Shown here one piece after another: positions 1 through 14,200 of a DNA stretch of 64,000 nucleotides. Origin of the DNA: Sipunculus nudus (Eukaryota; Annelida; Sipuncula; Golfingiida; Sipunculidae); the NCBI GenBank assembly GCA_026874595.1, contig CM049319.1:65092417-65156416 (forward strand), read 5' to 3'. Position 1 is the stretch's first letter, and every line of letters starts with the position of its first letter. The notes beneath the pieces are model-generated. The model did not search any database, had not been told where the DNA came from, and saw only the letters and a list, made by a program, of their open reading frames with translations. Position numbers and translations under genes: made by a program.

Positions 1-840
1 CAAGGGATGTTCTAATCTTACCTCCTTATGGTAACCTAAAATTAGGATATTGTGACTTACATTTTGCGAGTTACAGGCTGAAAACATGATTTTGAGCACC
101 CAGTCATTCAGACTGGGCACAAATTGTATCCGCCAGGACTAGAATTTCCTTCATAAAAGATCTCCTTGGAATCTTAAATTAAGTCACGTTGCCTTTTTTT
201 CCTTTGAGCTATGGGGCTCAAAAGCCCCCCCCCCCCAACCGAATAATTAAAAAAGGTTGGTACAAAAGCTCAAGTATCTAAATAACTAATGTATTGACTG
301 CCATAATCTTTCCATGCATATTGAAATTTAAGTGTTTCATCTTTTCCTGAAGACCGGTGGCGCCACCTGGATTTTTTTTCTAATTGTTACGCATTTTTTT
401 CCATTTTGGGATCTTCAGATGAAGCAGACCGTCCGTTAACAGGGCACAAATCGTAATGGTTAGACCTGGAAACGTCAAACTTTACGTCCAGGCATGTTAT
501 AGGCAAATCTTCTCGGAAACCTTAAATCAAATCATGGTCACCTATATTTCTGGCCAAAATCACTTTAAGCACCTAGACAGTCAGACTAGGGTACAAATTT
601 TACTGTTGGACCTGGAATCTTCTGTCTTGATATCCAGGGATGTCGGCATACAAAAAGGCTAGATAATATGGGAATGGCTGGACATATTATCAGGGAACTT
701 TTTCTTCTTGTTGATTTTGAAGAACTTTAATTGCAACTGTTGAATGGGGATACCACCTAAAACATTTGGCATTGAGATGATAAAATTCCTTTTGTGAATG
801 TCTTCTTAGTCACCTGAGCGTCATAACCCATGGGCCATTT
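1..840 (+). repeat. Partial family-1/family-3 repeat element
   Basis: Fragments of family-1 monomers (CCGGTGGCGCCACCTG near 356-371; 'gttaacagggcacaaatcgta'-type text near 436) mixed with family-3-like sequence, ending in the family-1 distal end (GAGCGTCATAACCCATGGGCC, degenerate) about 816-838. It starts before the window. Confidence 0.6.
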
Positions 841-2913
841 TTTACTTCAGTGTTAAAGTATACATTTAGCCCCCGAAGCAGGGATAAAGTCTTGTATATA
901 TTGTTTGATTTTTTTATATATTCTGTCACAAGAGACATGTATACATGTCTTTATAGTATATGACACCTTTGAGATAGACTTGGCCTGGTTTCTCGAGTCC
1001 TTGCCTCCGAGTCAGAGAGTAAGTCCTAGTTCTGAACCCTCGAGTCCAAGTCCAAGTCCTAGTCCTTTCATACTTTACTCGAGTCCTGACCGATCTTGAG
1101 CCCTACTTCCCTGATAAATAGTTAATTGTTTGGAAACTCCTTAGTAACCAACCCTGATCTTGTAAGAAGGTAATGATTATCATTACAAAAATCTTACATT
1201 TGATATTTAAAAATATGTTATTTTTTTACTCTTAGCTAATTATTTTGGCATGAGACCATTCAGAACGTTACAATTGTACCCACAGTCAGCAAAAGCACTT
1301 CCCTAACCATTTGCTTGAAATAAGAACCTATAAGGTGTCAGTTAATCGCTCCGTGAGAACGTACCTTAGGCACAGCGCTCTCTGTCACGTGGTTTGGCGT
1401 TTCCCTGTGGTTCTCTGTGCCAACAAACCATCATTTTCGATCCTGGACAGACTTTGGCAGTATGACTCACCATTATTGAACGAACATATCTCCACGGTTT
1501 CCAGACAAAACCTTAAAGTTTACAAGCAGCATCATTCAACGCCCCTGACAGTTGACATCAAACCATTAACCTCTCATTTGTGTTGTTATGCTTGACTAAT
1601 AAAACGTAATTTCCGCCGCGCAATAATATATTAATTAGACTTGTACCCTGAACTATAAAGGCCCGTTAAGTCCAGCCATGCGTAGACGTGAATAACCTCT
1701 GAAATGTCCCAAACGGCGACAGACATGATTAGATCTCTTGATATGGGCCACTTTCCTTCCGGTCGATATTCTACGCACAATGGGCCACAATAAGCGTGGA
1801 CGTTCATATAAATATTATAAGCCTAAATTATACACTTTTAATTCCCTGCCGTTTGAAGGGAGAACTAATAAGAGGTCCACGTCTGTCTGTCCGTCCCATT
1901 GTCCGTCCATCCCTCCGTCCCGCCACATTCTTTCACAGAATATCTCTAACATCCCTGCTGCTTTCTTCGCCATAGTTTACAAGCGTACTCAGCTCATGAC
2001 TGGCATGTGATAATAACCTGTAGATGGAGGGATAGGGGTGGGAGATAACTCGAGGGGAAGGGTACCGGTAATCAAAGTTGGGACACCCCTCCCCCATCCT
2101 TGCTAAAAGGTGGGGGATATATACCCCAGCCTCCCTGAATTGACGCCAAGTATTTTGAATTTAAAAGTGGATCTTTCCAATGTTTGGGGAAATTTGGGTA
2201 TCTCTGATGTCACACTCTCTTAATGTCACTCACATGGCGGGGACTATTTATTTGTGCCTCTAGGCTCTAGTTTTATTTGTGGGTCTGAGACTACCTTTGC
2301 TCTCACACATACCCTATCATCCGATGTATAAATAACAAATATGGCTGCCATTGTGCCTTAGACTGTCACTCTTCCAGGTTTACAAATATAGCCTTGAGAT
2401 CCTTACCAAGTTAACATGCCATGCTTGACATATCGGAGATAAACGTCCTGTCAAATATACCAATCTAAAAGATAAAAAACACACACACACGAAAAACTAT
2501 CCAAGGTCTGAAGACACTTAAATATAGTCTCTCATCTGTGTCGTATGCCGCTCCTTCGGTCTCTTTCTGAAGGATGGTCTTAATCTCTGGAATATAGAGT
2601 TTTTTGTGAACTGGTGTGCACATGAGGCTGAATATCCTTAAAATTTCAGTTACATGGTCAGTAGTGATAGGCACATCCCTTCACCACAGTGTCAGAAAAA
2701 AAAAAGAAAAAAAAAATTCTAGCACTTTAACAGACAATATCTCACCTTTGATCTACACAATATCTGCATAAAAGTTACAATTTGTAAAGCTTCTCCTAAA
2801 TGGTTCCCCATTTAGCCTTAAGATCAGATATGTTTGTATTGGGCATGTGATTAATGCTTGCACACACCATAATATATTTTTCGAATTGGCGTACCGTTTA
2901 TTTCCTAAATTAC
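841..2913. other. No gene recognised
   Basis: Short ORFs only, none with family-like sequence or splice context. 960-1100 is rich in AGTCC/CGAGTCC words also seen at 55620-56050 in the opposite sense. 1880-1920 holds a (GTCC)n-like stretch. Confidence 0.4.
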
Positions 2914-3036
2914 TGCAGGGGCGGATCCGGGATTTCGGAAAAGGGGGTCCAACCAAGGAGGACTAAAAAAAACCTGAAATTGAAAAAAAGGGTGCGGTGG
3001 ATGAAAAAGAGGGGTCCCCCTGGATCCGCTTCTGCA
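2914..3036. mobile_element. Short MITE-like repeat with GGATCC-containing inverted ends
   Basis: Ends TGCAGGGGCGGATCC and GGATCCGCTTCTGCA are inverted repeats with two mismatches over 15 bp, about 123 bp apart, enclosing purine-rich sequence. Related fragments occur at about 17285-17484, 17733-17860 and 18775-18840. No coding capacity. Confidence 0.5.
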
Positions 3037-3060
3037 CTGCACACACACATATAACCATAC

Positions 3061-3063
<3 letters not shown>

Positions 3064-3122
<59 letters not shown>
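3064..3122. repeat. (TA)n microsatellite
   Basis: Pure alternating TA run. The - strand ORF that reads Ile-Tyr repeats through it is an artefact. Confidence 0.95.
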
Positions 3123-3123
<1 letters not shown>

Positions 3124-4288
3124 CAGCAGTCTGATTCTGTTCAAAATGTGCAGGACAGGTGTTTCCACAGCTTAATATAAAACACTCAATGTAATAGTTC
3201 GAGAACTTAAATGTCATCTGTGTTAACGGACATTTATTCCCAGTAGCGACATCTGTAGGCAAATGAAACTGATTGGCCGGGTCAGTTGTATAAAAAAGAG
3301 AGGTCATATTTGGATTTGATCTAAGATGATTTAACTTTAAAAAAATACCTCATCTCTAGGAATGATTCACCTGTCACATTTTCAATTTCACTTTACAAAA
3401 CCTAGGATGCTGAACTTTTGACCAGAAGACAGCCGGTGTGGCGAACATCCACATGTTTAATTTAATTTTCGCCCTTCAACTTCAGTGAATCTGACCTTGA
3501 CCCAGAATAGTTCTGTGATATTAATCGGAGGTCATTCCCACTGAAATCGACATCGGGGTATCAAAACCACATGTGAGCTCGAAACTTACAAGACCATATC
3601 CAGATGTGACACTGAAATTTACAAGTACTTTTCAGGTCCCTGGAGGCACCTGCATGCACGGAGTACAATTTGTCAAACGCTGTCATTTAAACTTCTAGCT
3701 CTGGTATAATCTCTCCTTTAAATAAATATAAAGGTTAGTATGAAACTGTATTGAACTACATCAAGTATATATAAACTTAAACCTAGTCTAATGTGTTCTT
3801 TGTAGTGATATATGTATTAATGTAATTTACATATATTATGTATTTTATTATTATTAAATAATTAATTGATATGAGTTGCATTATTATAGGCACTATGGTA
3901 AAAAAAATGTAATATTAAACTGCATGATAATAATCCAAAACTGTTTTTTTCTCTGCTATGTTGAGTTTTTACTTGAACTTTTAATTTTAAAGTTTGTTAA
4001 AATAAAAAAAATACCATTTTTCACATTTTTTTCAAATTTATATAGATTTCATTAAAACCGGCATTAATTGGAGGGGTCTGTACCTTAATTTGAAGATAGT
4101 TTTTCATCTAAAACATATAAGTCTTTGAGAAGATGATATTATATATATGTGCTTCGTGTTTTTAACAGACAGTGCTCTTATATTGTTTATTTTGTGGTAT
4201 TAAAAATCTGAGGCATTCTTTGAATAAGGTACAGACTGGATGAACATTCACACACTTCCATCTATAGCAAATCTCTACGCCCTCCTCA

Positions 4289-4321
<33 letters not shown>

Positions 4322-4336
4322 GAACGGTTTAAGTGT

Positions 4337-4580
4337 TAATATAACTGTTAACACATTTACAAAACCTAGCAGCGGAGTTTCTTTTGACGAAGCGTCTTGT
4401 AACGTTTGACTTTTATAACGGCAGAAAAACTTAGGGTGCAAAGGTCACTAATATATATGTTAATATAACTGTTAACACATTTAGGCTACATAACCTAGCA
4501 GCGAAGTACGTGTGATGATGCGTCATGTAACGTTTGACTTTCATAACGGCCGAAAAACCGAGGGTGCAAAGGTCACTAAT
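4337..4580. repeat. Two-copy tandem duplication, about 122 bp, upstream of the tetraspanin
   Basis: Both copies run from 'aatataactgttaacacatt' through 'gtaacgtttgact' to 'gggtgcaaaggtcactaat', with scattered differences. The second copy contains TGATGCGTCATG, a CRE/AP-1-like core. It ends about 600 bp upstream of the first coding exon. Confidence 0.7.
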
Positions 4581-5160
4581 ATATATATATATAATATATT
4601 TATTTACTTGAGTAAACAGGTATTTTAGTACAGTCATGTTTATTAGGTCCCAAACAGACACAACTTGTCATTCCCAAGACGAAGTCGTTTGTCATCTCAG
4701 GCAAGAGCTTTATTACTTAAAGCCTTTTTATATGAGTTAGCTCAGAAACAGACTATGGGGTCACATTAGAACACATAGAGTAAAAGCAGAGACCTTAGCG
4801 CTAAATCAAGATTTGGTTCCCTGTAGATAGAATCAGAACAATATATTTTTTTAACTTTGAAGGAAACCCACGGTGACCACACACGGTGACGGTGTTTCCT
4901 CCAGAGATCGCTTTTATCAAAAGCTCTGTCGCCATGCTTTTATATATTTTATTTTCGATTCAGAGCATTCTGGTTTTCTGATTTCGGTCCGTGAATACTT
5001 TAAATCAACTAATTCTTGTGGACAACCTGTTTTTTTATAATGATCATTTTTTATTTGTTAATTATTATTATTATTTTAATTATATCGATTAGAAAAATGT
5101 TTCCTTGTCTATACTCGTTCGCTCATTTTTACCAAACATTTATTCTGTTCTCCCCTTTAG

Positions 5161-5249
5161 AGGCAAGTGTTTGACTTTCAAGAATGGCAGCGAGCACGGG
5201 CGGAACTATTGCAAAACTCATTCTCATCGTCTGTAATGCAATATTCTTG
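5161..5249 (+). CDS. Tetraspanin exon 1 (start codon, half of TM1)
   Basis: Coding starts at ATG 5184 (M-A-A-S-T-G-G...) and runs 22 codons to donor GT at 5250. A good acceptor (tctcccctttag) ends at 5160, so 5161-5183 is probably the end of the 5' UTR and a non-coding first exon lies further upstream. It encodes the N-terminal cytoplasmic residues and the first half of TM1. Confidence 0.88.
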
Positions 5250-8200
5250 GTAAGAAACCTTTAAGTAAGATGATAAGATTGTTTACTTTAACGATAAGCC
5301 CGTTGTACGAACGAGGAGGATGGTAAGTACACAATATTTATGATGCACTATTATGAAGTCTTCTAGTGCACAGCTTACGGTGTTCAGAGCAAAAGTAACT
5401 GTTGATCACACATTATGACAAATTCTTAATGCTAAATTAGAAATCCAGAAAATTTGCATTAGAGGCCCTGCTGAGTTCCAAACCGGACACTTTTAGCTCT
5501 TAAGTTCAACGCCTTGACCCAATGTTTACATTCTTGAAACAATATCCTTATAGCCTTATTCACATAGTTAATTTCCATATTACATCAAACAAACATATCG
5601 ATATGAACACTATTTAAGAATTATAAACTAAACTGAATAATTATTAAAACTTCATCGATGATGCTGTTAAGACTTACTGTAACCCCCCCCCCCCCCCCCC
5701 CCGAAAGGTTGACAATATTGGAAATGTAGTTGACTGCAACAAAGAAAACATTATAAATGCCATCTTACATTATTTAAATATACTTTAACGACTTTTTACA
5801 ACAGTTTTCCGTCTTTTAGCTCACTGGCTTGGCGCTACTTGCAGTAGGCACATGGCTGATCGCGGATGCAACAAGCTTTCTGAACACTTTTGATATTCTA
5901 CGAGAGATGGTTGCAGCCGACAGATATCTGTCTTACGCCGCTTACGTCATGATAGCCACAGGAGCTTTCGTCATCATTGTCGCTGGTTTTGGTTTTTTCG
6001 GTGCCATCAGTGAAAACGTCTTCCTTCTCTCAGTAGTATGTTCAGTGTAATATGTGAAATAATTAACATATAATCCTTTAAATATCTGTAAAGATATCTG
6101 TCAAGATTAATCTGTAATATTAAACTCAGAATAATCCAACCTAGATAGCAGTAAACCGACAAGTAAACAAACGGTTATGCGCACTCGGTTACAGACGTAG
6201 GTCTTTAATAAAGCTTATTTAAAGATATAGTCAGTTATATGGGAAACAGAGAAGGTTAGGCATGTCAAACATAGGGTAAGATATCTTTTCTTAATGATTT
6301 TCTAAGAAGTCCTCAACACAACTTCTACTGCCATTCCGACGCTTATGCCATGCTTCCAATATGTCGTTTATTTCCAATATGTCGTTTATCTCTGAGTTTT
6401 CTTTTCACCCAAAATAATATTGAATTTTCTCCACAGTACATCTTCTTGGTATCTACGGTGATGACCTTGATGTTCGCTTGCGGGATTCTCGGGTTGATCT
6501 TCAGAGATAAGGTACGTTTTATGTTGCCATAACAACATGACATTCAGGTTTTTATAAAATAAACTTTAAGAAGCCTACGAGTCATGACACAAGTCATAAA
6601 AGAACACTCATTTTAAGGGTCGGGTCAAAATATTTGCTGTGTGGCACTGTTTGACATCAGAGGCTTTTAAGATCCTGTTTTATCTGCTAAATAAAGATAA
6701 AAATTTGTAACACAAAATTTTTGGTGGTTACCCTGGCGGCGAGAACTGAAGTTTGTAGCAGTTTCAGCTACTGCAGTTTCCGCTCTCAAGCCGTCATGGC
6801 GGACGGAGAGACAAGCCTTGCTGCATGAATACACTTTATTCAACTGTGAATGGAATAATTATTATTTTCCCCAACAGAATAACGTCACTTTTTGTCTAGG
6901 CCCAGGAAAATGACAGTTCGACAAGCAGAAGAAAATGAACAATTAGAAAAGGCGTGTACATCTACTTATACTATAATTGGCCCGAACCCTATAACTTGTA
7001 TCGCATTTTTACGTCTTTAGTTAATAAACAATTGGCCCTTAGGCCATGACGCTCACTTAAATTTGACTGGTTGCTCATTTTTTAGCTCAGCTGGCTGTAA
7101 GTCATCTGAGCTATAGCGATCACCCTTTGTCCGTCGTCCGTCTGTCTGTCTGTCCGTCTGTCTGTCCGTTAACCAGGCACAAATCGTAACCACTGGACCT
7201 AGAATCTTGTAACTTGAGATTCTGAGAGGTCCATAAAAAATCTCCTTGGAAACCAGAAATTAGGTCTCTGTTACCCATATTCTTTGAGCTATGGGGCCCC
7301 AAAGTACCTCCAGAATAGTCAAAAATTTCATACAAAAACTTCAATATCTCATTAACTACATCCCTGATGGTTATGATTTTTGGCACACATATTGATCATG
7401 AGATGTTCCATCAGTTCCTGTAGACTGGTGGCGCCACCTCTATTTTTTCGATTTTTTACGAATAGTTTTCTCTATTTTTGAGACCTTTAAAAATGTGAAC
7501 ATCTGTTAACAGGGCACAAATCGTAAAGACTGGACCTAGAATCTTCATTCTTGACACAGTGAGAGACCTATGAAAAGTCTCCATGGAAACCTGAAATTAG
7601 GTCTCTGTTACCCATATCTTTTGAGCTATGGGGCCCCAAAATACCCCGGAAAATAGACAAAAATTTCATACAAAAACTTCAATATCTCATTAACTACATC
7701 ACTGATGGTCATGATTTTCGGCATACATATTGATCATGAGGTGATTCATCAGTTTCTGCGGACCGGTGGCGCCATGTGTATTTTTCGTTTACTTACGAAA
7801 AGTTTTCTCTATTTTTGAGACCTTTAAAAATGTGAACATCTGTTAACAGTGCGCAAATCGTAAAGACTGGACCTAGAATCTTCATTCTTGACACAGTGAG
7901 AGACCTATCAAAATTCTCCATGGAAGCCTGAAATTACAAAACTGAAGTATCTGAACAACTAATGCAGAGATCACCATAATTGTTTGCATGGATATTAATC
8001 ATGGAGTGTTTTATCAGTTTCTGCAGACTGGTGGCACCACCTGTATTTGTTCAGCTTTTTTAACGAATTTTTTTCTCTATTTTTGAGTCCTTTAAAGATA
8101 TGAACATCTGTTAACAGGGCCCAATTCATAACAACTTGACCTAGAATCTTCATTCTTGACACACAGGGAGAACCATGAAAAGCCTCCATGGAAACCTGAA

Positions 8201-11200
8201 ATTAGGTCTCTGTTACCCATATCCTTTAAGCAGTATGGCTCCAAAATACCCCCCATAATAATGAAAAATTTGATACAAAAACTGCAGTATCTCAATAACT
8301 ACAACACTGATGGTCGTGATTTTTGGCATACATATTGATAATGAGGGGTTCCATCAGTTTCTGCAGACTGGGTGTGCCACCTCTATTTTTTCAATTTTTT
8401 ACGAATTTTTCCCCAATTTTTGAGACCTCTAAAGAATAGGTTATCTGTCAACAGGGTACAACTGGACCTAGAATCTTCATTCTTGTCATGCAAGGAGGCC
8501 CATGAAAAGTGTCTGTGGAAACCTGAAATTAGGTCTCTGCTTCCCATATCCTTCAAGCTATAGGAGTCTGAAGTATCCCTCAGAATAATGGACAATTTGA
8601 TACAAAAGCTGAAGTATCTAAACAACTAATGCAGAGATCACCATGATTCTTTGCATGCATATTGACCATTAAAACTTTTTATTAGTTTCTGCAGACTGGT
8701 GGAGCCACCTGTATTTTTTACGCATTTTTTCTCTATTTTTGAGATATATAAATACAGACACAATCTTGGCCTGTTGGTTAATCTGTTTGATGCTTCAGTT
8801 GAATGGGTATATACTACCATTCAGATGATAAAATTTCCTTTTGCGAATCTCTCCCCATTCAGCTGAGCGTCATGGCCCATGGGTCACTTGTTTATCAATG
8901 TTATATATCGTCTGTGAGAACAGCCTATGGGAAATAATACTATGTTGTAATAACTGATGGAATATAAAAATTTTTTTTTTGGACATGTATTATAAGAATT
9001 AACTGACCTAATGTCAGGATTCAGAGGACACTCTCTAAGGACACTCATTGTTTTACAATAGAAGGTTCAAAGGAAAATAGATACAATTTGTGCCCTGTCT
9101 GTCTGGGTGCTGAGAATCATGTTACTGATTCGTAGCTCGCAGAACATAGGTAAACAAGAACTTATTTCAGTGTTTCTAAGGAGATGTGCCTAGGAACTCC
9201 CCTGGATGTTAAGTTAGAAGAGTTTAAGGCATATGGATACAATTTGTGCCTTTCTCTGACTGCTGAAAATAATGCTTCTGAACAGCAGCTTGTAGAATAG
9301 AGGTCACCGTGATCATAGGAAATAACTGGCCTGATTTCAGGATTCAAAGGGGACTTGCCTTGGACCTCCCAGGCCTTTACAAAAGAATATTCCAAGTGAA
9401 ATAGATACAGTTTTTAGAACACTCTAGGCCTAATGCCTACAGTTTGTGCCCAATTGATATTTAGGGTGCTAATGTAACATATTTTTTTCCTATGGGTCAC
9501 AGAATATAGGTCACAGTGACCTAAATGCATGTTTCCAACGACATTAGCCTTGGACTTCTCTGCATATAATGTTAGAAGATTATAGGCCTAATGGTTACAA
9601 TTTTTGCCCTGTCCGACTCGGTGCTCAAAACCATGGTTGCGGCCCTTAGGTCTAATAATAGTTTAACATGACCTAATCCCGGGTTTCCAAGGAGATTTGC
9701 GTAGAACTAACATGGATATTGCGTGAAAAAGATTCTGGGCATAACAGATACGATTTGTGCCCATCTGAAATTCAGTGTGCTCATATAATATCGTTTTCCT
9801 GTGGGTTGCAGAGTACATGTAAGCAAGATCTAATTTCAGGTTACCAAGGAGAATTGCTTAGAACCTCCCTGGATCTTGTGTTAGAAGACTCCAGGCCTTT
9901 CAGATACAATTAGTGCCAGTCTAACATAAAAGGTGCTCACATGACATTCCTAAAGGTCGCATAGGTCACAGTAACCTAAGTTCAAGTTTCCAAAGACATT
10001 TGCCTAGGACCTCCCTGAATGTTATGTTAGATGATTTTAGGCCTTATTGGTCCAATTTGTGCCCGTCTGACTGGCTGATGCTCAAAATCATGCTTTCGGT
10101 CAATAGGTTGCAGAATAAATTGGTTGCATGACTTAACTTTAGGTTTTAAAGGACTTCCCTAGGACCTCCCTATTAAATGTCATGTTAGAAGATTCTAGGC
10201 CTAATGGATACAATTTCTTACTGTCTGGGTACTCATATGTCATATTTTCCTAAAAGGTGGTAAAATATATATCACGGTGGCCTACTTTCATGTTTCCAAG
10301 GACATTTGCCAAGAATGTCCCAGAATGTTAGGGTTAGAAGATTCTAGGGCTAATGGATACAATTTGTGCCCCGTCTTACTGTCTGGGTCCTCAAAATCAT
10401 TTTTTTCTGCTCTTAGGTCGCAAAATATAGATAATCATGACCTTATTTCAGGTTTAAAGGACATTTACCTAGTACCTCCCTGAATGTTACGTTAGAGGAT
10501 TTTAGGGCTCATGGATACAATTTGTACCCCGCATGTCTGTCTGGGTGCTCAAAATCATGTTTTCGGCCCCTTACGAAATATAGGTCACCATGACCTACTT
10601 TCAGGTTTCCAAGGACATTTGCTTAGTATTTCTCTGAATATTATGCTAGAAGATTATAGGCCTAAGGGATACAATTAGTGCCCATCTTACATTCAGGGTG
10701 TGCTCATATGATAAATTGTTCCTATAGGTCGTAGAATATAGGTCACGGTGACCTATTTCCAAGGACATTTGCCAGGAATCCAACAGAATGTTGGGCTTAG
10801 AAAAACTTAGGCTAATGGTAAAATGTGTTCTCCGTCTGACTGTCTGGTTGCTCAAAATCATGTTTTCGGCCTAAAGGTTGCAGAATATTGGTCATCATAA
10901 CCTAATTTCAGGCTTCCTAGGACATTTACATAGGACCTCCCTGAATGTTACGTTAGAGGATTCTAGGCCTATAATGGATACAATTTGTGCTCCATCTGAC
11001 TGTCTGAGTAGCCAAATCCTGTTATCGGACCAAAGGTCACGAAATATAGGTAATCATGACCTAATTTCAGGGTTCCTAAGACTTTTGCCTAGGAACTCCC
11101 TGAATGTCATGATAGAAGATTCTAGGCTCCACGAATACGATTTGTGCCCCGTCTGACTGTCTAGGTGCTCAAAATCATATGTTCGGCCCATAGGTCATTA

Positions 11201-14200
11201 AATGTAGGTCACATGACCTAATTTCAAATTTCCAAGGACATTTGCCTAGGACCTCCCTGGATGTGCAGTTAGAAGTTTCTAGTTCAAACAGTTGCCATTT
11301 GTGCTCTTTTAATGGACGGATGGCCGGACAAGGGACGGCAGGACGGACGAGTTATATTGTGAACACACACACACCCCCTTCTGGCGGAAACAAACATTAA
11401 GTCCAGAGCAGTTATATAAAAATTGATATTAACATTTCCCTTAAATTTCTTCACACAGGATGAAGTTAATGCGTTTACAATGTTTTCTAGATCACAAGAA
11501 CACTGGATGCCACAGCATACTGCCACATGAAGGGCAACAAAGATGATAGATGCCCACACAATGAACCTGCACCAGACAACTTCAGAAAGATTTTCAGACT
11601 TATCCAGTATACGGTTGGTTTTTATATCTTCACGTTCCCTTATTCGTACAAAGACATCTTGAGTTCATTGAACGGTCGGCAGATTGGGTCCCGTTTGATA
11701 GTTTACATGTTTCTAAATATTTAATCATAACTTGTTCGAAATATGTTACAGACAACCAGAGCCCAGTAAACGGTTCCTAGACGGGGTCTCGTTTCATGTC
11801 TTCACGTTCCCTTCTGTTTAATCATAACTGGTAAGGAATCTGCAAACAGAAAACAAAAGTCCAAGGTATCGTCTCAGAAGTGTCAATGCCTCTTTTTCTT
11901 CAGGCCTAGCGACACCTGTCGGCGGCGTATGACACTGACTTTGTTTGTTCCTCTTACAAGGAAGATTTCTCATATTTCATTTACCGGGACTAAAAGTATA
12001 CCTTACCTCTAACATAGACGTTAAATTGGGATTCTCCGGTAGTATTTGTATTTATTCGATAAATCACACCAGGATGGCTTATTTCTTCGGAGCACTGCAG
12101 GGTATTTACCTCCAATTTGTTTTCTCATAGCATTTATGTTAGAATACTGTGGTTGGCTTCATATTCGCGAATTTGAAATTTGGTATTTAAATTTTGAACT
12201 ATTCCCGAGGGTTTCATTTTCGCGATAGCACCTCTAACTTGATAAAATCTTATCACAGCTGCAGCAGTATTTGTGGTTATAATAAAATAAGAATACATTC
12301 TACAATACCTCCCTCATTTCTGTTACAGTCATTGTATGGTGAGACCTGTGTCACAGTTAACATATTCGAGGTGATGTTTTACAATAATTAATACTTGTTT
12401 GCAGGGACAGGCTCCGATTCAAGCATGTATCAGGTTCCTGATTAATAAGTCATGGTTTCATATTATAACTAATCCGTTTTTGTTGATAAATCGTCCCATC
12501 TTGTACAACCTTGCTGAAGGAACATCTTATTCCCGAGGTTTTAATATTCGCGATTAATTGCAATCCGCGAATTAAGCGAAATTTAAACCCTCGCGAAAAA
12601 AGGCAATCACAGTATATGCTTTGCAGAATTCTCCAACAGGGAATGGAAGAAAAGTGAAGCAATTTGACCTGTCCTCTCTAGCAGACGTAAATAATGACGT
12701 TTTAAATTGTTTTAGCTTTTATTAAATCCATATATTATCGATTGGCATTCACTGACATTAGCTCCAAAATCTAGAAAACTGCAAATAATTGAAAATTTAG
12801 AGTTCTGAGACTAGGTTTATCCGAAGAAATACCTGTGTGCTAATACTTTAAATGTCTGGTGAATATGTAGGTTAAACTGTGTTTATTTGTCTCTTGAAGT
12901 TTGAATGTTGTGGAGTGATGAGTCCTGGCGATTATAACACCTCGCACATGATACATCGAAACGGGGTGAGTGACAGATATTAAAATGTTTCATTAATTAG
13001 AAGCGGGTTAAGCTATCTGGTATGCCTATGTATTTGACATTCCAAGTGGCTATACTATAATTTCATAAAATAATCTGTGATTTCCTAATTGATAAGTTAG
13101 TCTGGAATTATCCAGTATTTAAGATACCGAAATACGGCAAAAAAGATGAGAGTATTAAATTGAGGATTAATTACATGCAAGTGAACAAAATTGAACCTTT
13201 TCAATTCGCGAAAATTTGTGACATTAAATCCGGCCTGCCATAGTTAGGTAAAGGATTATTCTTCAAAACTTCAAAGTGTGTTTAAATGCAGTTGTGTACT
13301 GCAGCCCAAATTGTCGTGGTCATGTTGCAAAATGAGAAGAAGAAAACCCAAATTCTCCACGCTAAACACGAAGTTTGGAGAATTCGAAAGCAATCTACAA
13401 GCAGACACAACTGCATTTGATAATTTTCCTGGTTGTGTCAGCAAGACAGACGAAAAAGCCTACTACAGCGTGGTGAGTAGTTCATTAGATTGGTACCATT
13501 CTCATTTTTTCGAAATCTTTAAACATCATGAAAATAAAGTATTCGATTATCGCATTAATTTGCACTGACAGTACATAACGGCGGGGGCTTGTAAGATTTC
13601 TTCCATGGACAACTAAACAACAAAACAAATTAAGTTTTAAAATAGCCGAAAGGTGTGTCCGCATTTGAACGTTGTTATTACTAAACTAAAACATGATCAT
13701 ACTGCCAGTCTGTGGGGGTATGTGCTTTACTAAAGATATGGATGGTTGAGGGGTACTCAACTTCGCCGGAACTTAACTACCTCCATCTCCTTATACGTGG
13801 AGACCATGCCTACTAACCGACTTGCCTAACAGCCATAGGGTGCATGTTGACTACCTAGATAAGTGATTCTATCCCCCACTCTGACCGAGCAGGCTGCCTA
13901 CTTTGCCATGCGGCATTAATGGACAAGTCCACTGATATTAAAGGAGGGGTGTATCTGTTTAAATGTATATGGAATTTCCTGCAACCTAACTAAGTTCTGC
14001 GGATTTTATGGCACCCTCTGGTAGTGGTGCATACACCACAGATAAATGGATGGTGCTTCTATTTGCGCGGCTGCGTACTAACGTCTGTTCCGCCAGTGGG
14101 CGCCCATTTGTCAATTTAAACTTAGATATGATAACACAATTTGACACGAAAGGTGATAATTCACTAAAGGCTTAGTAGGAGATGAAAAACCTCATGCCAG

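Noticed and set aside
11284-11559. 91-aa - strand ORF with several cysteines
   Set aside because: Opposite-strand shadow of tetraspanin exon 4 and its flank.
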